64,000 nt of DNA from Anticarsia gemmatalis (lineage: Eukaryota > Arthropoda > Insecta > Lepidoptera > Erebidae), in NCBI RefSeq assembly GCF_050436995.1, contig NC_134765.1, positions 2,073,501 to 2,137,500 of the forward strand, written 5' to 3'. Of the stretch, positions 1 through 12,736 are shown piece by piece. The position numbers were made by a program, and so were the translations under genes. The notes beneath the pieces were generated by a model that ran no database searches, was not told where the DNA came from, and saw nothing but the letters and a program-made list of their open reading frames with translations. Position 1 is the stretch's first letter. Every line of letters starts with the position of its first letter.

Positions 1-3000
1 GATAGCAGGTACAGCTGAAATTTTCTCCATCTACGAATTTACATGTGAATGAGTCCAAAACGAAAACGTTAGGTATAACAGGGAATATTTGATTCGGAAC
101 ACCGCATCATCCAATCAACAACTTAGAGGGTTTGTGTAAATACATTATGTGTGATGTCACATCCGTAGAAATCCGCCTGAGGCCAGGCGCACCCTCTGAT
201 TGCCTTTTTTATTGCTTCGCTTTCATACCGTATTTCATCTCAGCCTTTTTTCTCTGGTATAATTAGACTTCTGTTGCGTTTCTCCGATTCATATTATTGA
301 TTACAGTTTGCTTTATTAAGATTCTTTAAAGTAAAGTATGGCTTCGATGTCGATTCAATGGATGCTTAAAAACTTAATTAAGTGTTGACTAAATATGGAT
401 TACTTTTATAGATAATGGCTTTCACTTTTTCTTTGATTACAAAGTGCCGAATTTTATACATGGTGAGTAGATAATGTAGTACAAACAAAAATAGAAGATT
501 AATGTATGTTAAATACATGTGTGTAGCTTGTTTTTGATAAGTTTTAATTTTAAGAAATACTTAATTGAAAAGTCACTCCTTTATATTATAATGTCAGTGA
601 TAAAATCTACTTATCATAAGGCGTTTTTAAATTAACATTGCATTAAAAAATCGCTTTAATATTGAAATCATATGCAGACACCGCTCCGAAATAATTAAAA
701 CTTTATTAATCACATGGCAAATAAGAGCTCCTCGTATCAATATTAAATCAGTATTCGATCAATAAACCAATATATTTTACGTAATTCGCAAGTTGATTGG
801 TTTTAATTTATCTTTCTTTCACCGAATTACTGGTATTGAGTGGAAAACAAATAAGAAAGAGTGTCAGTGTTGGCGCGGAACAATGATTAATAAGAGTTCG
901 ACAAACTTTCCACTGAGGACTTACCACAAGTTTACGATAACTATTGTAGCTGTAGTTTATAGAGAGGAAATTAAGTCATTTTTTCGAATGGTACTCCTTT
1001 GAGTTAAATAAAACAGCATATTGTGTGGAAGACGTTTATTGTTAAATTTTTTTTATAAAACTCAGTTACTCAAGTGGGTGCAAAAACGTAAATGCAAGTA
1101 TTCACGATTTCACAAAATTTTCGGTTTCAAGGCATTACCTGTCCATTTGCTGAAAACAAATCCCTGCAAATTTTATAAGTCATGATTTCCTGCTACCTAT
1201 CAATCACCCAGAAAAGATGATCAAATCATCAGACCATAGCTTTTTAAACCACTATACTCTCCAGAATTAAATTACTACACTGACTAACCCGAACCAACTA
1301 CGCAAAACGCTACCGTAGTAGTAGTTAGTTAACTTGCTTAGTAATTTCAGCAAACTAAATACCACAACGGGTATCGGGGTCGATTCATACAATCGGACGT
1401 TAGCCAGCACTTTTCAACTCTATTTTGTCGTGTAAATAGTAAAGTTTGCAACGTAAATACAGGATTTTGTGATGCAAATAGAAACTGGATTTTGCTGCAT
1501 TTTCACAGTACTTTTGGTTAATTACATCGGGTTCGGAATATCCATCTTGTTTACACACGTTTCGTACACACATTTTTATTTCGGGTTAGGTGTTATCTGC
1601 TGATATGTACTTTGGCAATGTGTTTTGGTATTTATAAACATCGTTATTTCAGGACAAAATGGTTAAATAAACACAAAAAAAATCTTATTTTCACAGAAAG
1701 GTTTTTAAAATATGTTTTCCTAAATAACAACCTACCAACCTTTCGTAAATACAAATATCCAATACCTCCGAATACTGTTTAACCCTTTTAATATTACGTA
1801 CTTAACATTTCCAAGGACTTCCGTCCTGCTTAGTGGGTCGGTATTCTCTCAAGAGCAACTGTTGGCAACATGCGGCCTCCACTCACGAAAACGAGTATCC
1901 AAGTACTACGGGAACCGCACTTAGAAAATATCTTTGTGGAAGCTAACGACAATACGAATGACCGTATTCTGCAACCCAAAACTTATGGCAAAGAAATTAA
2001 AATAAAGTTAGAACTCCGAATTCAATTCTGGGCGACAAGCCAAGAGTCTGTTTCACAATCGTGTTTTTGGGTTAAATAAATTACACGTATTTCTACGTTT
2101 GCGGCTAGTAACGTTTTAAAAATTGGATTTGTTTTTAATAAAACGTGTTATTAAGTATTCCATTTTACTCAGATTCACATGTAGGGAGTACATAAAAAAT
2201 ATCTTAATGGCACAAACCTAATTTAGCAGCGTACGTTACAAAAAAAATAGGTAGAGAGCTAATGTTATTTTCACCACTACATGCATGATTACACCGGAGC
2301 TCGGAACAAAAACAAAAAAATTGCGACGACAGGACACGTTCTTGGCCACTACACAGTTTCATACATTCGTTGTTTTCATATTAAACTAAAAGCATTCTCC
2401 ACGTCCTTAATTACACTATCTATCAAAAATTCACGTTGCAGTCGAACCGAGCCGCTAACAAAGACAAATCGGGTAAATTTTCAATCCCATTAAGTTTTCA
2501 TTCGATAGCTTTCGGCCAGTAATTCTGACGGTAACCGATCTTGTAACTGATTCTCTTTAAGGAAACATTTGACTTTGATGTCATCGACGTTACTCAAAGA
2601 ACCTTTCTCACAAAAGGGAAGCCTTGAAATGATGAAATTGTTGATCTCAAAATGTACGGCATTTATTAAGCTTTCTCGCTCTAGTAAAGTGCTATAGTAT
2701 TTCATTTACAGATTACGATCTCTCTGTTCGATTGAATATTTGGCGCTCCATTTAATTTCAAACGGTGAGTTTTATACCGATGTTATCGACATACAAACTC
2801 GATGCAACTACACAAATTGCTATCACAACACACATATCGTAATAGATAAATATATGAGTTCAAACAGTCAATTTCCTTTTTACTGTATAATTGCTTCTTT
2901 TAAATGTTATCGTTTTACCGCTTCGAAGTAACAAAAACGTGTTTATAAGTCCATCAATCTCAGCGGAGTAGGAAAGGGAATTTAATAAGTGAATGCGTGA

Positions 3001-3879
3001 ACGAAAAGTCATCTCATCACATCAATCAGGAGACCGCGGGTGCGCGCCGCTACAGCCTTCCTTCAGATATTAAATTAAATTAAACCACTCGTGCAGCCGC
3101 GTCGAGCGACTCTGTGACTGACAAGACACAGTCGCTTTATAAACGAGCTATAAACGTGCTATAAACTCCACTAAACATCACCACGAACGTTTTGAATATA
3201 AATACACACAAATTAACTTTGGGAATATAAACACTAAGTTGACCTCGCCGTTCCGCCCGCATCTTCCCAATGGGAATTTCAGGATAATAGATACGGCCGT
3301 TTTTGAACTAGAAGATAATTTAAGTTTCGCAACCGTATCCAAATTGCTTCGATGATTGCTTGTCATAACGAAAAAGATTATAATTTTGGAATTATGTTTT
3401 GATAAATGGGTAATGTTATGATTCTGAGCGCACATTTATTTTCTTTAGCCGCGATCTGATCTTTTATAAGGTCGGTATGTAGAACATAATAATATCTTTG
3501 GTATACAGGCACCTTCACGTCTTTGCAAATCCATAATCTTTAACATGTTTTCATTACCATATTTATTTATAACTTCATATAAATGTAATATACACTCAAC
3601 ATTACCCCAGCGTATAAAACCAGTCAGATTAAGGAAGCTCATTATTCGCAATTAAAACTTAATGGGCGCAATTTAATCTGTGATGATTTCAGTTAATTAT
3701 GCATGTCTATAGCAATACTTTCGTGCTGAATGAAAGCCGCATTATGTCAGAAATGGCTTAACTAAAAATAACGGGAAAATTCACCATGTAAATGGAAACT
3801 TGGGCTGTGTTTTCATTCAATGGTAATTAATTCGTAGTGGCTGCTATTGAGATAAAAATTACTTTTGTAATTAAAATAT
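1..3879. other. Intergenic AT-rich DNA
   Basis: No gene, RNA gene or clear mobile element was recognised here. Open frames are at most 85 codons with no protein-like composition. One patch at about 3020-3130 is richer in G and C (ccgcgggtgcgcgccgc, cagccgcgtcgagcgac) and could be regulatory, but there is no further evidence. Confidence 0.6.
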
Positions 3880-3884
3880 AACTA

Positions 3885-3960
3885 GTATCCCACTGCTGGG
3901 CAATAGGCTTGCCGATAAATGAGATCGAAGATGGACTTTGGATGTACTACGGTCAGAATG
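3885..3960 (+). repeat. Lepidopteran dispersed repeat fragment ('cccactgctgggca' type)
   Basis: The text cccactgctgggcaataggc, followed by a 'gagatcgaagatgga'-like stretch, matches the start of a very common moth and butterfly interspersed repeat. Other fragments of the family lie near 15.4, 16.4, 32.7, 38.5, 46.2, 52.3 and 54.5 kb. Only the first part is preserved here. Confidence 0.5.
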
Positions 3961-4155
3961 AGGATTGCATTCTTTTAGAACTGTTTAAAGAGTCATACAA
4001 GGCTTTCTCGCGATTATTTTCTACCCCTTTAAGTTTCCAATAGGCATTTAGTTGTCCAATGATATTAACATAAAAAATAACTTCGAGAACTCATTGCCAA
4101 GGTTTTTAACCCCCGCTAAATAGCGTAGGAGGCTAAAGCATTCACTACCCACCTA

Positions 4156-4228
4156 TCAACGCCTGACTATCAGGCTTACCGTATTACATGTATCTACAGT
4201 TATTTGTTGCATCGCTTAACCGAAGAAT
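4156..4228. repeat. Direct repeat flanking the 5S-derived SINE, left copy
   Basis: This segment (ends gttatttgttgcatcgc plus ttaaccgaagaat) is repeated at 4488-4565 in the same orientation with a few substitutions and a 5-7 base insertion. At over 70 bp it is far longer than a usual SINE target duplication. Confidence 0.75.
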
Positions 4229-4487
4229 AGTCTTCTTCATCTTGGTGGTCAACCTAGTGTCAAAGTTGTTCAAGCCACCCGAAGGCCTTTGACGTGGCTT
4301 ACCGACTGTTATCTTAATTGACAACAACCGGGACCAACCTTTTACGTGCCCTCCGAAGCACGGAGACGCTCAGTTCAAATACCACTATGCGGTCACCCAT
4401 CTACGGATTGACCGCTTCAAGGTTCACTTAACCCAGAAATCGTTTACAGACCGGTGAGCGCAACTGGCCATGAGCGTCTCAAAGCCA
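4229..4487 (-). mobile_element. 5S rRNA-derived SINE, copy 1
   Basis: Read on the minus strand, the head (about 4487 down to 4387) aligns with 5S rRNA. It keeps an intermediate-element and C-box-like block, gatgggtgaccgc (complement of 4391-4403), and the 'gggttaag' of the 5S A box. It is followed by a central block (cgtgcttcggagggcacgt) and a tail ending 'ctttgacactaggttgacc'. This is the layout of a SINE3-type element, whose RNA polymerase III promoter comes from a 5S gene. The A-box region has diverged more than in the copy at 45.4 kb. Two related 73- and 78-base direct repeats flank it. Confidence 0.65.
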
Positions 4488-4565
4488 TCAATGCCTTACT
4501 ATCAAGCTTACAGTATTACATATATCTAGTATCTAGTTATTTGTTGCATCGCTTAACCGAAGAAT
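4488..4565. repeat. Direct repeat flanking the 5S-derived SINE, right copy
   Basis: Partner of the repeat at 4156-4228, directly abutting the 5' head of the minus-strand 5S-derived SINE. It shares 'gttatttgttgcatcgctta' without mismatch and diverges more at its left end. Confidence 0.75.
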
Positions 4566-4852
4566 GGACCACTGAATAAAAGATAAGAAAGTTGTTAAGG
4601 ATTCTCGCCGAAGTATAGTGTTTCCTATTTAGAATTAGATAGCATTAAGCGGCCCGCAGGGAGAGAGGAAAATGGCCGACGATAACGTTGCAAAATGTTT
4701 TTGTTTAAAATCAGATAATGTATCATATTGTAGTTGTATTTGGGGTGGTATAACGACAGGGTGGCTTTTAGAAGATACTTCTTTTAGTAAATACTTCTCG
4801 TCGTAGTATATGTACAATTTTTCCCAAGTTTGAGGTAATTATTACGGTTTTA

Positions 4853-5049
4853 AAGGTGGTAGCGTGATGTTAAATAGCCTAAAGCATGTCTCATGAATTT
4901 CACCAAAGTGTACAAAAAAAAGAAAACCGTAACGATGAGAATGGGCTATCTTACAATGAAAGAATTTTTCAAAATCGGACCAGTAGTTCCCGAGATTAGC
5001 GCGTTCAAACAAACAAACAAACTCTTCAGCTTTATAATATTAGTATAGA
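4853..5049 (-). mobile_element. Helitron-like non-autonomous element, partial
   Basis: On the minus strand this begins TCTATACTAATATTATAAAG and continues through the (GTTT)n tract and 'gaacgcgctaatctcgggaa', matching the 5' part of the complete copies at 21.2, 23.9, 43.3 and 43.9 kb. The 3' half, with the hairpin and CTAG end, is missing. It stops around the 'cgctacgacc' block. Confidence 0.75.
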
Positions 5050-5639
5050 TAACCGTGACATAGTCTCCATTATAGCACAGGAACATACAGCAATCTCATT
5101 CACGCACTGCCATTATATCATTCACAGTTGAATAAAACTTTAGTACTTCAAATCAAACATCTGAGAAAACCTCCGACCAAATCGACAGCTGTTATTCAGA
5201 AATAACGCGGCAAGAAAGCCCAAAAAGTCCTTCAATCGCGACTTACAGTATTAACGGGCCAAATGTTTTGGGATTCAACTCGCAAACTGATCGTCGTTCT
5301 ACACAGATATATTGTGAACATTTCCAAATAGCTTACCCTTTTTTTGTTCGTTCCTTCATCAGTGGAGTGACAGACGAAGGGTTTCGAAACAATTTCGCCG
5401 CCAGAATTCGCTTATTACGATCAACTGCGATAACGCGGGTGACTAGTGCATTGTTACAAGTTGCCTACGATTTTCCTGTTGCTTTTATTCACTATGTGAA
5501 GATTGATTGAATTTGTATAAGGAACTTGTTCGATTTATTGTACATACTTTTTTCTCGATATTTTTCATGGGAAAGGAAAAGATCAAAGAACGTTTTGATT
5601 TCAACAAACTTTTTTTTTTATCCACTCTAAGTAATCTGA

Positions 5640-5990
5640 TATGACAAAGATAATAATAATGAAATATAAGTGCTATAATCTAGAGTAGACTTTTAACCTT
5701 GGAATAAAGTAGATAACATTAACTAGGGAAGCCTACATACATACAGTATACGAATGAGCTTCACCCAAATTTAGTTTGAAGAATGAGAATAACAGCTTGT
5801 AGAAAATATAGCTATATATATAATAGCTTTACTTTCAGCCAGTTATCTCTTATAATATAGATCAATGGCTATATGTGTTGCTGAGCGAAAAACTCAAGAA
5901 CGGCTCGACTAATTCGACTTATTGTTTTTGCAAAACTGACTTTTAAGACACGGGAGAGAGGGGCTAGAAAAAAATCTGAAGAATATGTAA
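5640..5990. repeat. Degenerate repeat-like stretch
   Basis: The text 'tgttgctgagcgaaaaactcaa...aacggctcgactaattcgac...acgggagagagg' (about 5876-5965) resembles the end of common insect DNA elements with 'aacggctgaaccgatt'-type text. It is too diverged to assign. No gene is visible. Confidence 0.3.
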
Positions 5991-6043
5991 GCGGATCTAC
6001 GCAAGTCGGTTAGTAATGAATATTATGATCACACGATATTGTA

Positions 6044-6423
6044 ATAATAATAATAATGTCCTCCTAGCCGATACGGCTACGGCGGTCGGTTTCATTGAAA
6101 CTGGCCATCTGTGCAGGACTTTGTTTTTAGTGTCCAAGTGTGTGCACAATACACAGGTACACTCTCTATTCCATCACTCTCATAGTCTGGTGGGACGGAT
6201 AACCGACACAACCAGTGAGAGGTCAGGCGCAGGACCGACGGCTTTACGTGCTCTCCGAGGCACGGAGGTCTTCGACCTCAACTTCCCAACTCCGGGCAAT
6301 CTCTAAGAAATTCTTAACAGAACATCTCAGAAAAGACTTTTTGGCCCGACCCAGGATTCGAACCCGAAACGTCTCGCACGGCAGCCGCATATACTACCGA
6401 CCGCGCCACAGAGGCAGTCAAAA
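6044..6423 (-). mobile_element. Full-length tRNA-derived SINE with 13-bp target duplication
   Basis: On the minus strand the element opens with a tRNA-like head (tgactgcctctgtggcgc with an A-box region, then B box ggttcgaatcc near 6356-6366). The central block includes 'cctccgtgcctcggagagca' and the body ends in a short (att)n tail at 6044-6057. The host sequence acacgatattgta occurs exactly at 6031-6043 and 6424-6436, a perfect 13-bp target duplication. This marks a complete, fairly young retrotransposition by LINE machinery. A 5'-truncated relative is at 36.08-36.29 kb. Confidence 0.85.
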
Positions 6424-6436
6424 ACACGATATTGTA

Positions 6437-8075
6437 CTAAAGTAATATATGCTTTAGTGACATATTTATAACATTTGAATACACTGAAAATATTCTTAAG
6501 AGAGGAAAGAATATGTTTCATACATTCTTCGTAATGGAACATGCTAATGCATGGTAATACCGCTAGATAAATTATTTGACTACATAATCAGCTTATGTAT
6601 TCACGCGCCACTTAATTTTGATTGTCTGAATATGGCAACAAGCCGTTTCGCAGAAAGTGAAACGACGACGCCCTAAACTTTAAGTTTAGCCCACCGTTTC
6701 ATCACTCCTAGAATTTGTTTTTATTTACATTGGCTTATTACTATATTCCAACGACTTAGTAGAAAACCTTGTATGCAAGAATTCTGACTGGCAGACGAAT
6801 ACAACATTCGTAATTTAGATGATAAGTGACCCGCAGGCATTTTCAGCCGACGATAGCCTGTTTGATACTGCTACCTTATTTAGGAAATACACAGAATTAC
6901 TAATTATAAACTAGACAAATCGTGCATGCCTAATCTCTCTACTGAATTGTTACACCTCAGTGTCTGAATAGACACAAAGTTAAGTGGTGCGTACAACATA
7001 AATGTATTCATGACCTCACCCTTCAGAGGTGACTAAACTGTAACAGATACACATATCACTTAGTTTCAGGCCTCGGTGTGACAGAGGACAGACCCATTGC
7101 TCTTTACAGTTTAATTTCACTGAGCGCTCTGTGCCTTTTGAAAAAAACGCTTTAACTTTGCTTCTGCACGAACTTCGGTCGGAAATCGAAAGAAAACTAG
7201 CGATTGTTATCGTTCTGTGACGCTTTGAGTTCAATAAAATGACTTGTGAACTGATGTCGATTTCAACTAAAAATGTAGGATGTATATTTTAAACTACTGA
7301 AAAAATATATTGTACAAAGAATGTTTTTAAATGTAAAAATTTTCGACATAATATCTAGTTCAAGTTGTAGCAATATCTAAAAATCACTTATTTTGCGTAG
7401 CTATTAATTTAATCTATTCCTTTCTACATAGAGCTCCAATAAAAAATAATTATTTAGCAACAAAAAAGTGTATTAGAGGTATATTTCAACAAATCAGTGA
7501 TATCATAAAAAACAAGATCGATTCAATTTATTGAAAACAATTCTGCAGAAAAATTAACCATTAAACCTACCTTCTTCTCTGATTTAAAGAAAACCTAAAA
7601 GCCAGCTGGTCTATAAAAGAGACTACTATGTTAAAGCTTTACCATGAAACTAATGGCTCCTTTGTCTTGGACTGGATTATGTTCGAGTACCAAAGTACCA
7701 GAAGTCTACATTTTCTTGGCAAAAGTCTCCCAGAGGCAGTCTCCAAGTATCCATTCCAACGAATCTAATACATACATAATACCTAGATCGTGTAAAGATT
7801 CATGTGAAGGTAACGCATTAGTACGTACACGGGAACGTAACATAATTTATGAAATCCTCTCCGCGAAGCATTCATGGATAATAAACAAAGGTGGGGAAGA
7901 TTCATTAATCCGGTGACAGCAGGATGTTCGTACACATTATATTAATAGAGCCGTCGCTATTGTGCTCTAACATTATTAAGGAAATTCCGTTTGAAGCTAT
8001 CGACTCAATTACAGTATTATGTGCCTTTTAGCAACACAATAGTTTCGGGAACAGGACTGACAAGACGTGTACCCA
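6437..8075. other. Intergenic AT-rich DNA
   Basis: Nothing recognisable. Open frames at 7016-7234 and 7644-7916 have no protein-like features. Confidence 0.5.
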
Positions 8076-8095
8076 CACACAACACACACACACAT
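8074..8095. repeat. Short (CA)n microsatellite
   Basis: An imperfect run of CA dinucleotides (acacacaacacacacacaca). Confidence 0.7.
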
Positions 8096-8562
8096 ATTGT
8101 ACGATGACATGCATTGTGTTCCGACACAGTTATGTCATAAGTGGCCTGTACTAGACATCCTACAATACTTGTTTGTTATATCGTAATGAGATAATGCAGA
8201 TAGTCGGAAGCAGCCCGCTTGTTAGTGTGAAGTTACAAACGGAATGGAATTAAATTAACCAATTGGATACTGTTGAACTCAGTTCTGATTACTTCCAATC
8301 GTCTGCACTGCAGCTCACTCGTGTCTAATCGATAGGTGGATACAGTAACGAATAAGAATATTCTAGGGCAGTAATAGAAATATGACATTTGCCAATTTTA
8401 TTTTAAAGAATCCTATTTACCTAATGTGATGAAAAACACTTGGATATTTGATTCTACGAAATTCTTTGAGTGTAATATAAATCCGTCAACGAACGCGGTG
8501 TTATTCTTGTGTCAGATGTTTAGCACATTTAGGAAGTTAAAGACAGAAAGATATTTCAATAT

Positions 8563-8618
8563 CCCCTCGAACGTCTAAGAAAAAATTCTTGTAATATTTT
8601 TTGTTTAGACGTCGAGGG
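8563..8618. repeat. Imperfect inverted repeat of about 24 bp
   Basis: The left arm ccctcgaacgtctaagaaaa and the right arm ttttgtttagacgtcgaggg are complementary apart from small gaps. It could be a small foldback element or the ends of a decayed one. Confidence 0.45.
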
Positions 8619-9190
8619 CCGACAAAGTTTCCGGGTTGTGCCCGACGAAATTCAAGTCATCGCAATTCGGAACGAACGCAATTTGCTTGGAAAAATAATC
8701 ATTTTATAACTTTTCTTTATTTAGACAACCTTGGAAGAATTAACACAAAGTAGGCTTATGAAATTACAGCAAATTGTTTTGGTATCCTTTTATTAGGGAA
8801 TTGTTTTTTGGCGTGAGACATAATAACCGCTGAGAGCATTACACTGATGTTGTTTCTTCCCGTCTGTTGCTCTCGGCCTCGACTCGGCCTGATACTGTTT
8901 ATTATTGAATCCATTACAGATTAATATGGAGAGTAAACTGAACAAAATACTTAATATTCCAGTGTTACTAAAGCCTAATATTTACTAAGTTAGTTTAAGA
9001 ACTTATATGGATGTAGTACTTTCAAAGTAAATACAAACATAATTTAAAATGGACTAAATGTAAAAGATTAAATACAAAATTCAACACACATGTTTGTACT
9101 CCTTTACAAGAGTTTACCGTCACATCATTATGGTACATTGTGTCCAGACGAGTGAACGTGTAAAGGGTGCAATGTTCACAAACAGAGACA
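8619..9190. other. Intergenic DNA, nothing recognised
   Basis: AT-rich sequence with no open frame of note and no repeat that I can name. Confidence 0.5.
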
Positions 9191-9229
9191 CGTCATAACT
9201 GGCCATCGGATTGTGTCATTATTGTAGAC

Positions 9230-9400
9230 AAACAACAGCTTCGCGGGAATGGCGGTGGTAATCCACAACCGTGGTCCGCGTTGATTGCTGAATAAGTCAT
9301 GCGCGCGGTGCGAGCGCACGATCGCAAACATAAAACTACCCGCATTTATTTGCGATAAAACAACCGACTGTGGGATCGGATCTGCTATTGCTAGACTGTC
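9230..9400. promoter_or_regulatory. GC-rich island 1, candidate regulatory DNA
   Basis: A repeat-free block with alternating GC-rich and AT-rich words (atgcgcgcggtgcgagcgca, then catttatttgcgataaaac). It lies in otherwise AT-rich DNA, with two similar islands within the next 2 kb. No coding frame fits. The regulatory role is inferred from composition only. Confidence 0.3.
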
Positions 9401-9874
9401 TACGGCGTGCGATATTTTAAGAATTTTATAAACTTTTTTAGTAAACTCGATCTAATTTTAAATTACATCTTGGTCTTTATGAATAATCTATTATTTTTCA
9501 GAAATGTTACAAGAATTTAATACAGGCAGGTACTAATTTTTCATACTGTTGTTGTAATATTTTAAGATTTTTATAAACAGACTAAATAAATTAAGTGAAT
9601 ATCTATTGACCTTTCGTATACTTTGAAAGGCAGTCGAGTGTATTTCAAAGAAAATCTTAAAACATGTTCTTTTGTTCCTTGAAATTAAAAATCGAAACCT
9701 AACGTGTAGGTAAGTGTTCACACACAAGTAAAACAAATCAGTACATAAATAACACACAACATTTATTAGTAAACCCGAGCATTGTTTGTATCACATCCTT
9801 ATTACATCACTAAAATCTGTTTCGCAGAATTCATTAATATTAATCTTCGTGATATCATTACTGTAATATACGGA

Positions 9875-10110
9875 GTATTCGAGGCCGGCCGAGTTATGCT
9901 GGAGCAATTTCGCAAAAAGCCCGAGTGAATAAGTGAAGGCGGGTGGTTTGTAAAATATCGCCGTGCATTCTGGCGGTATTTCGGCGAGTGGTGCAGGGTG
10001 CACGAGCAGGTGTCCTGCACACAAATTAATCTGTCGACAAACAATAACCCACGCCAATAACGCGACGCAACCTTCGCCGGCGCGCGCTATTCATTCGAAG
10101 ATAATCGGGT
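9875..10110. promoter_or_regulatory. GC-rich island 2, candidate regulatory DNA
   Basis: The block contains an E-box (caggtg at 10008), an attaat homeodomain-type word, and a forkhead-like word (cgacaaacaat) within 40 bases, followed by gcgccggcgcgcgc-like text. Frames open on both strands (9791-10057, 9963-10145) reflect composition and not a gene. An enhancer role is an inference. Confidence 0.35.
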
Positions 10111-10859
10111 TTTCAATTGAAATTTCCAAATTGCTGCGATTGTAACATTTAATTTACCCGAACTTGCTCTACGTTTTGTTTACTCTCAAGTTTCTCTGTG
10201 TTTGACTAGTATTTCTAAATACTTGGTTCTAAAATATTTTAGATTTGCTTACTTTAAAAATACAGAAATGAAATACGCACAAACACTTCGCCAAGTCTTT
10301 TATTATGATATAAAATAAGAAAATTTGTGATAATAAACATAAGCATAAGCTGCCCTGATGCAAAAGAATCACTGACTCAAAATACAGAAAACATTTTTCT
10401 AAGCTCAATTACTTAATGTAGAGAATATAGAGCATAGACATCTTGCCAAATGATAGTATTTAAGATGGTTGAATTTAAAACATAGCGGATTACCCTAAAT
10501 TTGTGATGATCTGGCTCACGACCAAAACGTTCAGACAAGATTTAGATGCAATTGTCGCAGAATGTAAATGACCCTTATCAATATAGAACAATAGACGAAA
10601 TACTAATTTTATTAAACTCTTGCAAATTTTAGAACACTTTAACCTTTATGAATAATTTATTATTTTCGAGAAAAACAAGAAATCTAACAAGACTTTAATA
10701 CATTACAGGTACTATTTTAATATACTGTTGTTGTTATAAATAGTTTCAATTAGGGTGTCCACAAAGAAAAATAAACAGCGAAGTGGAACAATGAAGAGCA
10801 CGTGTCACCGAGCGCAACGAACCGCCATACTGTTATTAGACATTAGCTGAAGATGTCGT

Positions 10860-11330
10860 CTAGAATTATGGGTCAATTCTAGCTCGACACACAGCCTCGC
10901 TGGCAGCTGTTTGTGGCGCCGAGCCGTGTCTGCCTCTTATTAAGTTTGACCCGTGTACCTAATACATAAACCACGGTGGCGAAGAAGCGCAAACACCCTT
11001 AATTTAAAGGCTCGCCTGCGCCCCCGAGGTGCCTCGCTAATCCTGAATAACATAGTAGATGAAACATTTGCCAGATTTATTAACCGGCCTCTCATGTCGA
11101 GATAATGAATGACTAGCCGCCCGCGATATGGCTACACGACACACCTCGTTTAGTGTAACACTATATCGCATCGAGGTGGATGTTGACGCAGCACACCGCC
11201 GCCGCCGGGCGCAAGGCGGCGCGCGGCGCGGCCCTGCCACCTCTACGGCACGAGTCGCGGCGGGCGCGGGCGGTCGCCGGCGAGTCGTGAGCCATGGTGC
11301 GGTTTCAATATGCCGAGAGCACGTTGAATA
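10860..11330. promoter_or_regulatory. GC-rich, CpG-dense island 3
   Basis: The core (11190-11285) is almost pure GC with dense CpG (cgccgccgccgggcgc, gcggcgcgcggcgcggccc). Frames of 117 codons (-) and 67 codons (+) span it, but their low-complexity Arg/Ala/Pro content is what GC-rich DNA gives by chance. It could be a promoter of an unseen transcript or a distal element. No splice-site or start evidence favours a gene. Confidence 0.35.
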
Positions 11331-11339
11331 ATTTCGAAT

Positions 11340-12730
11340 CTGATAAATGTTCAGAAATTCCGTTTGGATGGAATCGATAGGCGAGCGCATCGCACGTAAC
11401 GAGTGTGACGAGCTCGGAACACTGCCTCGTTTATTTATGCTTCTCTTCTGCTACATTTATTTTACTCGGTCTTCTCAATTTATTTTGTTGCCAGGAGACC
11501 TTTTTGAATAGGCAATGTGGCGTATAAATTTCTCTCGCCCCTCGAGGACCGTAGGCTCCGGTGACTCTCCGTTAAAAGGTGCTACGAATTAATTTTACCT
11601 GACATCAAGGACGGCGACGACGGAATACGTTAGCTCATAATGAGATAGCTCTGTAAACATGTTCGGGCCGGAACAAAGTAAGTGCCTGTTTAAATATGCA
11701 TATTGTATGTTGTCTATCAGAACACCTATCTCACATAAAAATTCTCGAGGACGCTGTGAGAAAATTTCGCCTCTTTGTGAATCTATAGCACATCCTTTCA
11801 CTTAACATATTTGATGAAATTTACGTTGCAACACTTGCGAGGTGCGACTCGCTTAAATATGTATTACAATTTTATGCTCAATTGATGCAAAACGGTGTTA
11901 TACGAGCTATAGGTAATATATTCTCGATACTAGAACATTCCGTTTAAACTGAGTGAAATTTCAACAGCTCCGCGTTGATATACATGAGGTGTTCGGAGAA
12001 GGTACACGTTTGTTAAAGATTAGTAACGCTAGGAACGGTTGTAGCGCAAAGGGAAAGCAAAACCGTTGAGTGTCTTGCAATATGTAGATGTGGGTAGTCT
12101 GAAATTGTTTCTGTATCGGCAGCATTTGCTCCATTGCACTAACGGTTTGGAAATAGCTGAAGCCACTTTAGTTCAGAATACGTTTACACGCAGTGCTACG
12201 AACTTTTCTCATTAAAACCGATACACTCCACTATTCGTATTGAGTTTTGCTGCAAAGCTCGCACGGATAAACATTGTGACGTCGATATACTTTATACGAG
12301 CGATAACTAGCCCGGAACTGTAAAGTTTTATTTTTGTGTAACTTTAATTACATTACACTTATTGATTAAACCAGGATTCAATACAACAATAAATTTAGTT
12401 ATTCTACTTACGGTAACATTCGAAAGCCATAAAAATAGCCTACTTTTTCTATAGTAATCTTAACCTAGAACCATCCATCTTGAGATAAACACAGATGTAC
12501 TCATATACTCAATCGCGGTACCATCAAAGCAACTAATTTCGCTTCACAGATAGCCTGATTACAATCGTTCTAATTGTTTCATTCCAGTCTGCAAATGAGT
12601 TTCCATGTACTAGGTGCTGATGTAATATCTCTACATGCATGCGCTTGTGAAATTCTACAGATTTATGCGACACGTCAGATAACTTTGTGTGTGTGAATAT
12701 AGCAGAAAGCCACTACGAAGATGGCAAAAA
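11340..12730. other. Intergenic DNA, nothing recognised
   Basis: No repeat or open frame of interest beyond chance short frames. Confidence 0.5.
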
Positions 12731-12736
12731 ATAACA

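Noticed and set aside
11037..11390. 117-codon minus-strand frame in the GC-rich island
   Set aside because: Arg/Ala/Pro low complexity and openness on both strands reflect GC content. No splice or start support.
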